Positions 55,289 to 64,000 of a DNA stretch of 64,000 bases are shown here, in pieces (position 1 is the first letter of the stretch; each line of letters starts with the position of its first letter). The notes beneath the pieces were generated by a model. The model was given only the letters and a program-made list of their open reading frames with translations, had not been told where the DNA came from and searched no databases. Origin of the DNA: Xiphydria camelus (taxonomy: Eukaryota; Arthropoda; Insecta; Hymenoptera; Xiphydriidae); assembly GCA_963678675.1 (NCBI GenBank), contig OY783195.1:22172283-22236282 (forward strand), written 5' to 3'. The position numbers were made by a program, and so were the translations under genes.

Positions 55289-58200
55289 TATAAACGAACC
55301 TATTGTATAATATCTTATATCCTATGTACTTTGATGCTGGTAAAAAATTAAATGGCGATTTTTTTGGAATATAGTGCCTAGGCTCGATTACTCTATGTCA
55401 CAATTAAGAATATAAAAGCAAGCTACATTGGCTAGTTAATAAATCAATTGCATTAAACGTTATTACGTACATTGTACAAATTTTAAAGATATGGCTTATA
55501 TTTCTTATATACCTATATGTGTAGTATACATACAAATATTCCACAAATAAATATTATTAAACACGCATGAATTTAAAATTGTTTTAAGTCTAGTAAATTG
55601 TAGATATACTTACCTACATCTATAGTATCTTTTTGAGAATAATTAACTATATCAATAAAATATCAACATCTAATCGACGTATAATCGGAAAACGCAGTAA
55701 GAACTTTCCCAGAAGAATAGCCCTTTGAAAAATTAACGTTTATAGCTGAGACGAACGGTAGGGTAGTGATTAGGGTTGGTAAAGTGCATGTCGGAACGAG
55801 GGGGTGGCGCCTGAAATTCGAAGGTGGGATTCTTCCCTTCGATTCTGTGACAGTTACAGATGCCCACAGGAAGTCGGTTGCTGTTTGCGGCATGGAAGTA
55901 GTGTATTCCCAAGACGCGGCAATCAATTTCGTTCGTCCCGAGAAAAACGTTCGTGCGATTAGAGAGATAGGATATACTTACGTATAGTCGCTCGGTTACA
56001 AAGATCGGAGTAGATATTGTAAATCACGATAGGATTAAAAAATATTGAGTACACTAAATTAAGTCAAGAGTAAAGAGTGTATTATCGTGGCACAGATGAG
56101 ACATGTGCGAATGAAAAGCTTCTCAGCTGCCGGTGGCTGTGTGGTCCGATGCTACCGGTTTATGGGGAACCACTTACAAATTTGACACGCGTATTGATAC
56201 GTCGATGAACGCGAACTCATCGAACTGACTTCCGCAAATTATTTCCCCCATTATCTAGATAGAAAACTGATTGATAATGCTTCCTCGTGGGTGGCGGATT
56301 AACCTACTTTTACCGTAGTTTTCCTCCCGAACTTTGCAAAGCAACACTCTGAAGAAGAATGACTAGAAAAAATCCAGATTTTGCGCGGATCAACAGATAA
56401 CTATAAACTTCGTACCTTGAATCAGTATTGAGCCGAACTATTTTTCTATAGTAGAAGTAATAAGAAAATGTACAATTTTCTTTCTGATAAGTTTCTTTCT
56501 GCAACAATCAAGATCTAGAAAGTATTGATTAAAGTTTTCAATGCTGACATTAACCATTTTTCTATTTGTGATAATTATGAAGTATAATATACGATGCAGC
56601 ATTATTTCTCATTCCATATATTATAATTTGTAATTATTACAAGAAATAATATAATAACGGCGATAAGTACGAGTAAAATCAAATAAAAATCCCCCGAAAT
56701 AGAGAGAAAAATAAAAGTAGCCAAAAGGAAAAAAACAAAGTAGGGGTAGCGAGTAGGTATTTCTCGTCCTGCCACATTTTTCAATTCTATTATAGGAGTT
56801 TTTGAAGCGAAAGATTCTCTTCTTGATTTTCGTGGAAATCGCCTTATGACGAAGGCATCGAACGATTGACGCAGTTTCCGCTAATTTCCGAAACACCACA
56901 GGGCCAATTGCGAAACAAACGCGCGTTCTCTTGAAAACAATCGGAGTATTGAAATCCAATGGCACAATAGAAATTTGGTGGGATGAGAGGTTGCTACAAC
57001 TTACAAAGCGGCACCCCTCTGTGTGACCAAACAGCCCTCAATACCCAATGAAATGCGATGCAACGCAACCCCCTGGTCCACTCAGACCTGCCGTAGACCC
57101 AATATCTCAGCAATATATAGCTGACCCTGCTGGTGCGATAACAACTAGACTTCGAATAAACGGCAAAGCCGTTCGGCGTATTTTCAAATCTTCCACAAAG
57201 AAATCGAAGATCTATACACCTCTTTTTCATAAACCGAGCGAAACTTCATTTTGCCGCGGTTTGTCTCTTTTTCTAATCTTCTTTTCTACCCAGTTACTTA
57301 ACTGATATATCAGTATGTAGGTATAGTTATACTAAGGATATTATTATTTAGTATACGCTAGTTGTGTACCATCCCAACCGTAGCTTTTTTTTTTGGTATC
57401 ATGTCTGTATAAGGAGCAAAGTATGCCATTTCAAAACGCCCTGAAACTTGAGGTTAGCTATCTTGTTTATTTTTTTTCCCTCGTCGTATTCGATGATATA
57501 TAAAGATTCCACGAATTAGACATTTTTGTTGCAAACTGTTTAATCATTAAACGTTATCGAAATTATGCTTGATGGCAACACTTTACAATCCTCATCGGCT
57601 GATCCCTATAGGGATATATGGCGAGTAACTACAGGCACCTGTAGACAACTATTAATTATGAGAAAATGATGCTCACATGAAATATTCATTTTGAGAGAGA
57701 GAGAGTGTGTACTTATATTACTTTCATATGGTATAAATGGATTTGGCGAACATTCTAAAAAGTATATTTATTCTGGCATCTGAAAGTGAGCAGTTCATAC
57801 GCGTAGGTACAATAAGGATAAACTATGGTTAATTTCTCAAATAAATGATCGTTTTACATAGTAAATTATCATTTTTATTATAAAAAAGATCAAAACTATA
57901 CAAAGGAAGAAAATTGAAAAAACAACATAATCATTATATTTTTAAAAACCTTCGCAAAAATACGGCTACACTTAGAATTAAATTTCCTCCGTTGTTTTTA
58001 GACCAAAATTGGTATTTAAAAAAATCAGATGTGAGTACTTAAAAAAATTTGTTTTCAAAACAAAATGTTTTTCTTTAATTTCTATATTGCCATGTTACTG
58101 TACGTAAGAAACTAAACAACACGTACATTAAAACTTTTCCTGCATCTCTCTTCATTTCCGAGATCTAAGAGGACTCAACTTTCTCGGGTTGTTTGACCTC

Positions 58201-58512
58201 CTTAAAAAAATTCAGTAGTTATAAAAAAAAAGGGTCTTATTTTTCGATAAACAATTCTGCCGAATTTCATTCAAATCAAAGGTGAAGACCTTGCGGGGCT
58301 TCCTTGTTACACTCTGCACACTGGGGTTGTCTATACCCCACGTTTACTTTATACGATGACTGTAGATATGTTAAATGGCCTAGCGTATTGTTCAAGGGGA
58401 AAGGGGTGCGTCCTTTGGCCCTCAAGCCATTTGATAAATTCCGATAATTTCAATTTCAAAAACGCTTTGGGTATGGGATACCCCATATACAGTATAAAGA
58501 TTAAATATTACG
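55289..58512. other. no gene seen
   Basis: AT-rich with a more balanced part at 55750-55980 that is open on both strands (73 and 87 codons) and another at 56990-57260. No motif, splice structure or repeat could be supported. A GAGAGAG run lies at about 57690. Confidence 0.5.
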
Positions 58513-58762
58513 CACTGAGAAAAAAATGTCATTCCTAGATTTTACTAAATTGGCAGTCACGGATGAAAGAACGCAGATTTAGTTACTGCAACTAATAATT
58601 TGCTATAATTGACAACAACTTATTTCCGTCAGACAGTTATAAATCATTCTAAACGAGTTATTTATTTCAAGTAACTAAATCGGCGTTCTCCTACTTGTAA
58701 TCGCTAATTTAGTCAAATCTACTATTTTCTTTTGTGTACACATTAGACTTTATTTTTCAGTG
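58513..58762. mobile_element. CACTGAGAAAAAA-tipped MITE, 250 bp
   Basis: CACTGAGAAAAAAATG at the left and the inverse of CACTGAAAAATAAAG at the right. Inner arms share TTTAGT, CAAGTA and AGCAAAT-like motifs in inverted order but are diverged. It abuts the next element head to head with four bases between. Confidence 0.6.
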
Positions 58763-58766
58763 TATC

Positions 58767-60172
58767 CACTGAAAAAAAGACTGAGTAAAATTGACTAAAT
58801 ATTTAATAAAAAATTGACTGAATAGTCGCAACTAAATATTTTCATTAGCTAAAATAATATTCATTTGTTCCGACAAAATACTTTCTTGGCTTAAGGATGA
58901 ACCGGAGGTACTGTTTGAACAAAAGTTAGTCCAAAATAGAGTTTTTGGAAATTGTTTTTTTTTTCAGTATTTTTACATACTAAAAAATGGTTTAATATGA
59001 GTCAAACAATGAATATGTATCGTAAGTTACAAATGAAATAATTTTTCCACTGTAAACATGTCTTAAATAGAAATTTTCAACAAAAAATGAATTTTACAAA
59101 ATGCTCGGACTGTACCATCCGCCAACTGTCCGCTGAAAAATGTTGAGTAACAAAATTTTACATTTTTGCAATAAAAAATAACTGTGATTTGTTAGCATAG
59201 TATTATTAACTGATTATCGAAGCTATAATTAATTATTTATTCTTTTAAAACTTTTTAAAGTCTCAAACAAAATAAATCATCTGAAGGAGGAAATCGTGGC
59301 AACGTAACGTAACATTTTTTTTGGCAGTCACGTTGGTAAGACTGGGAGTACCTATACACGACAATCGGTCATAACGTGTTGACAGTTCAGCAGGATAACC
59401 TCACTTTTACAATTCGCGTGTGAAGTTTTTCATTTAAAATTTCACAAAGATACAGATGGAAGGGAAAACTTGTGAAAAATATCTTGATATGCATTATTCT
59501 GTAATTTATTTTATGCATTCATTTTTAGAAATGTTGCCTAAATGTCTTAAATTTTGTTTACGTTTCAAATGCGTGATGCGAACACACTGTCGATAAATTA
59601 TCGACAGTCGTGACATAATTGGACGCGACGTTGCCGGATTTACAGACCTCTTGGCGAAACTGGATACATTTCATGAATAAAAATTACACATATCTTTTTA
59701 ACGAAGTAGTAAGTCTTGAAAAAAAAGCATTGAAAATATTCCGTAAATATTTATCTTTCAAACTATACAAAATTATAAGAAACTTACTATTCTGTTTTGT
59801 GCTTTTTTTATCATTAAGTTCGTTTGATTCGACCTTTTCGGCATTACGCCATAAGAGCCCGTGTTAAACACTTCAACTTTTAAAATCATTATAACTTTGT
59901 TCATATGCAGTGAATCGATTTGATATTTGACATGCACTTTACATATAACTCAAATAATATGAAAACAAATTAAGAAAGCTCATTTACTATTACATGTAAT
60001 CATGCAGGTTCATCCTTAAGTAACATATTTTCTCACAATAAATGTATTATATTTCATTAAGCCGAAGAAATATTTTAATGGCGCAAATGAATATTATTTG
60101 AGCCAATATACAATATTTAATTTTGACTATTCAACTAAATGGTTAATTGATTTTACCATATTTTTCTCAGTG
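58767..60172. mobile_element. CACTGAAAAAA-tipped palindromic element with nested TTAA insertion
   Basis: The left arm starts CACTGAAAAAAAGACTGAGT and includes ATTGACTAAATATT, ATAATATTCATTTGTTC and CTTTCTTGGCTTAA. The right arm (60015-60172) carries the inverse of each, including TTAAGCCGAAGAAA at about 60057. Removing the 58895-60015 insert leaves a palindromic MITE of about 280 bp. Confidence 0.7.
58895..60015. mobile_element. 1121-bp TTAA-flanked element (piggyBac-type by target)
   Basis: TTAA at 58891-58894 and 60016-60019. Ends are GGATGAACC on the left and its inverse on the right, followed by diverged bases. The host palindrome keeps the same site with a single TTAA in its other arm. 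Interior is AT-rich with an 82-codon frame (59619-59867) lacking any transposase motif. TTAA duplication suggests piggyBac mobilisation, but the tips differ from the element at 5483. Confidence 0.75.
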
Positions 60173-62340
60173 TAGGCATTGGTGTTTGATCGAACGTCGA
60201 AGTAACTTCAGCTTACGGCATCTCATACAATACTTATATTCGTATGATCGAATATTATTTAAAAAAAAGGTTTACCGATTAACGATCATAGGGGTGACTA
60301 TACCTCTTCAAAATCGTATCTTCGTGGAAACCGGGTTCCACGACGAGAGCGCAGTGCTCTTAAATAATTAGCGCTGTCTAGTTACATCCAATAGGGACCG
60401 AAACATCAACCGCATCCTTCGCTAATGATCGTATCCATAGCGAGAGAAGTCTGCCGTCCGGGAAGCGGCATTCTTTGAGATCTTCGCACCTCGAACAGAT
60501 CGTAAACCGCACAATGAGTTTACGGACGGACGACGGAAGAGCCGTAGGCACGAGCGACCGAATCGCTCCCAGCTGCGCAGGACTCGGGGCGTTCTACCTT
60601 CCAGCCGCATCTTCATATGTGTATCCCGGAACCGTGTTTGTGTAGGATTGTGACGACTCACCGCGCTTGTCACTCTAATAAATTTCCAACGCAGACGGAT
60701 GCATCTAATTACGCGAGGCGCGCGTACGATGCACGCGGATCCGCGCGCGCGCTATCGGTCGAGCACTTCGGCTTCGACGTCTATTAAAATTAGGGCTGCG
60801 CGCGCGCGAGGTGCGTGCGCGCGAATATATAAATTACACGGTACCGCCAAAACGGCGCCCCACATTCTGACGTTGCCGAATTCTGTGACCGCTTGACCCC
60901 GCACTGCTCCTAATAATTATCCACTTACAACGAGAGTCGTGAACGATTACGCGGCGAATGTGTGGGAGTTAATTTGATAATTGCATCATTCCGTCGCAAC
61001 TAAATACTACCTTTCGACAAATGCAAATCTCTCGCGCGGGACTGCGCGCGGATCGCCGAATTGCAGCGAGAAGCGGCCCTTCGTAGGTATAGGTATCGCG
61101 AGAATGCATTTTTGCGGCTTTAGGGGAAAGAGGAGATTCTATATACAGTATTTACGAGTAATAGCGTTTATATCGCGCCGCTATTATTTCTATGGAACGC
61201 GTGTTACGATGTAGGAGCATCCGAGCAGCTCTGCTGCAGAATTGGCCGCTGCAAGCGTCGGAGTTTTCGGTGTAAATGAGATAACGAGCGGCGCGTCGAT
61301 CGTGATCCATTTTTCGGGAGGAAGATGAGATCGAACAGATGCGAAAGAAGTTTCTTCACGATGCAGGAAAATAGAAGAAGGCAAAGGCGGATGAGCAACG
61401 GATGTTCGTTCAGGATTTTTGTGGTGCTCTGGTTCGACGATATGAATGCACTGAACGAGAAGAATTGGATAAATAATATTGTAAGAATTAGATAAATGCC
61501 TATGGTTTAAACGGAATTGAAAAAAATCGGATAAGACTGCTGCAAAGATCATCAAATTGGATCTAACGTTTATATATGTTTGAAAAATCTTGGGGAAGAA
61601 ATTTGGAACTTCGATGTCGAAATGGACGTACTCTAAATATTATTATTCCTTTAGCTATGCATTTTTAGCCCAACCCAGTGTAATATTTCGTATTAAAAAT
61701 CACATTGCAATCTACAAGAGATTTTTTATTTCTTTTTCGTATGATTTATATAGAACTCTGACAATGCATCCGAGAAATAGTTATCGTGTATATTTGAATT
61801 ATCATTTTAAAAGGACATCTTTTTTTAATACACAATCGCAATCTGCAGCTATAAGTGAAACTAATGAATCCTTTTGTAATTATACAAGTATATCCATTGA
61901 GAACATTATATGTAGGTATACCTGTCGATTAAATAAAAAAATGTGAACTATAATTTATTCTCGTAAAAGTCACTTGAACTAAAAATTCGAAATTCGTTTC
62001 ACATTGTTAGGTCACGATGGGCAGAAAGGAATACATCATACGAAGATACGTGATTATTTCTAAGTTACGCACATATTTGATCAAAAGTGAAACAAACGGT
62101 ATAAATACAGCGGAGTACGAAGATTAATGGTTCGTATTACTATAGCAATTAGAAGGCGTAAGTTCGAACTTAACGTTGTCGTGAGAAAGTTAAGCGTTTC
62201 TGTCACTCAGTGTCAGAAGAGCCGCGCGTGCATCGCCACCTTCCAATTCCCGTGTGTAAAAGTCGCGATAAATGTTGCTTGGAAGTGCAAGAGGTCGTGC
62301 GGAGAAAGAGACGAGCCAAAGAGTATCGAGGGTTAAAGAG
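60173..62340. other. no gene called; CpG-rich 60430-61110
   Basis: 60680-60830 has GCGCGC alternation and strong CpG enrichment, resembling the island at 13840. A 121-codon minus frame (61190-61555) overlaps another minus frame and is unrecognised. 61560-62110 is AT-rich. Confidence 0.45.
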
Positions 62341-62415
62341 GGGAGAAGCACGCGTCCGCCACGCTCCCCATGCACACACCTGGAGCCAGTTGGCCAGCGA
62401 GAGGCCCTCCACCAA
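62341..62415 (+). repeat. GC-rich motif shared with 16205-16290
   Basis: AGAAGCACGCG, GCCACGCTCC, ACACACCTGGA, AGTTGGCCAGCGAGAG and CCCTCC appear in the same order as in the first copy. A 122-codon frame (62210-62578) spans this, but two minus frames are open as well. Confidence 0.45.
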
Positions 62416-62896
62416 CGGCACAACCAATGCCCAATTATTAACAAATTATAACCGCGAAATTGAGGATATTCCGGAAATCCGGAAACAAAGTCTCTCTCGT
62501 CCTGAAGCCGGAGCGGCTGGCGACTTCCAAGAATCCCCGCGAATTTTCGCGACCGAACTAATCACGAAAGAAAATTAGGGCGCGCGTGGCGCGCTTATTA
62601 AGTAGTTATTATACTACACGGATTCTCTCTAAATTTGAGAGAGTGAAATATTTTACTTTAACAGAGTGATAAGTGAGTCTCGGTCCGACTTAGAACGAAG
62701 GGTTCACTCTTCTAGTCAATGAATGTGTATACCAGGACATTATTGGTTTTTCACTCGAGAGAGAGAAAAGAGAGAGTAAATATTTTATTCTACATCAGAT
62801 CGATTCAAATCTAACTTTTCAAAATTTGAGTACTTATACATAGCTACCTCCAAATACACCGAAAGCTTCTTCATTAAACTAAGCAATATAGTTTAA
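62416..62896. other. no gene seen
   Basis: Direct repeat of AGAGAGTxAAATATTTTA at about 62638 and 62772. Confidence 0.45.
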
Positions 62897-63071
62897 ACCG
62901 AGGCGAATCGGATCACATGGTGAATCGGATTATAGATCCATATTTTTTAAATCGTGTTGAAAATAAATATTTTGTTCGTTCATATTATTACTTCGTTCCT
63001 CTCCAATGAAGTACTTAATACGAATAATCAAAATATTCATTTTCGTCCGAAGTGATCCGATTCGCTTTGGT
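62897..63071. mobile_element. 175-bp MITE with GCGAATCGGATCAC arms
   Basis: ACCGAGGCGAATCGGATCAC at 62897-62916 and its inverse GTGATCCGATTCGCTTTGGT at 63052-63071. Interior is AT-rich. A second GAATCGGAT lies just inside the left arm. Confidence 0.72.
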
Positions 63072-64000
63072 CTACCCTACGAAGGAAAATAAAAGTACTT
63101 AACTGCGCCAATATTAGCAGGTAATCATTTTCCTCCATCGAATATTAAAACCCGCTCACCGAGAGAAAAACGTTTGATGTAAACAACAAAATATTTGTTA
63201 TAGGTAAGCCAAATATGGGCCACACAAATTTCACCGTTCCTTTGTAGATGATAATAAGTAATTTGCGATTTTGCTATTCTAATTCATATTTTTTTTATTT
63301 ATAACGCGGAGATATAATTCTGCAGACACAGTAATAAAACGAATAGATTCGCTTTGTCGGAAGACGAAGCACCCCACGATTGACATAATTGAACACGAAG
63401 AACTTGTAGGATATCGTAGGAAGTGAAATTAATCAAGCGAATGTCCTTGAGTCTCGCGCAAAAGCTAGCCACTCGCAGTTCCTCTCGAGCGGCGGGCTTC
63501 GCAAAACGTTTCACCAAGCAGGTTTCCGCATCTTTCCTAGAAGGAGATCCACTGGATATTAGCTTTTTAATGATTTCACTCCCTTCTCCTAACGACCACG
63601 CAAAAAAGAAGGTTCACGCATCCTAGAAGTGACCTCCGGATTCAGCGTTTTTCACGAAAAGGGATGGTTGTAATGTTTCGCGAATTTATTGGAATTTCCG
63701 CTGATTCGTACAGCTTCTATAGAGAGAGAGTGTCCATTTAAATTCACTACTCTAGATACACTCTCTTTTGACGCGTTATGCTGGGAATTCTTATTTCGGA
63801 AGTATCAAAGAAGCATTATTATTACAAACGTAAATTGCGTTGCCCTTTGTATACGAAAGGTACCTGGGGCCGCTTTTAATGGAATACGATTTTAAAGTTT
63901 AATAGCGGTGTCTGGTTTTGGAGAATGCATCTAGGTGTAAAACGTATGATTACATTGGGTCTAGGGATTGATATAATAGTTGCAACAGAAGTTGCGGTAG
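63072..64000. other. no gene seen to window end
   Basis: Short frames at 63299-63517 (minus), 63423-63626 and 63689-63895 (plus) lack recognisable features. GTTATAG|GTAAGC at about 63206 is donor-like. Confidence 0.45.

Noticed and set aside
55663..55987. Overlapping 87-codon minus and 73-codon plus frames
   Set aside because: Both strands are open, the starts are not ATG on the minus strand, and there is no motif.
1..64000. tRNA, rRNA, spliceosomal RNA or conserved microRNA genes
   Set aside because: I scanned by eye for T-loop (GGTTCRA) boxes, snRNA starts and common insect microRNA seeds and found no convincing instance; this is not exhaustive.

Overview
This window looks like insect nuclear DNA, probably hymenopteran. 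That is an inference from the arthropod transposon types, the TATA box plus TCAGT initiator promoter style, short introns and CpG-rich islands in AT-rich DNA. It is a gene-poor accessory or intergenic/intronic tract: no stretch carries a long intact cellular coding sequence, and most open frames are short and overlap on both strands. Nothing bacterial, no CRISPR array, no rRNA and no convincing tRNA was seen.

The dominant content is transposon debris. Coding remnants are a mariner 3' end (1-386), a piggyBac deletion derivative with both TTAA target copies (5483-6160), the transposase tail of a foldback DNA transposon (11608-11817, minus strand) and a mariner with four in-frame stops and a lost 3' end (51215-52179). 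Two non-autonomous Helitrons (1401-2341 and 6842-8091) carry arrays of a 129-bp unit. Around them lie many short inverted-repeat elements. Three places are nested: a TA-type element inside a CACTGA-tipped element (35345-36519), two TAA/TTA-duplicating MITEs inside a TACAGGGTG-tipped foldback element (41079-42252), and a TTAA-duplicating element inside a CACTGA-tipped palindrome (58767-60172). In the last two the other arm of the host element preserves the unfilled target site.

Candidate cellular genes are few. The best is a short spliced coding end on the plus strand (20333-20362 joined to 20441-20602) encoding a charged, coiled-coil-like C-terminus; a phase-compatible upstream exon at 17564-17665 is possible. 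A second candidate is a Kazal-like half domain at 45756-45909. A core promoter at 27845-27877 has TATAAATAG and TCAGT at ideal spacing, but its gene is not identified. Weaker promoter candidates are at 23706 and 30904, and an unrecognised minus-strand frame is at 38021-38377.

Simple and tandem repeats include a CTTCGT tract (26086-26349), a CT tract broken by a 200-base assembly gap (34010-34288), an AG tract (44249-44304), two local duplications of about 183 bp (25194-25558 and 27301-27630) and a diverged array of about 150-bp units (8338-8860).
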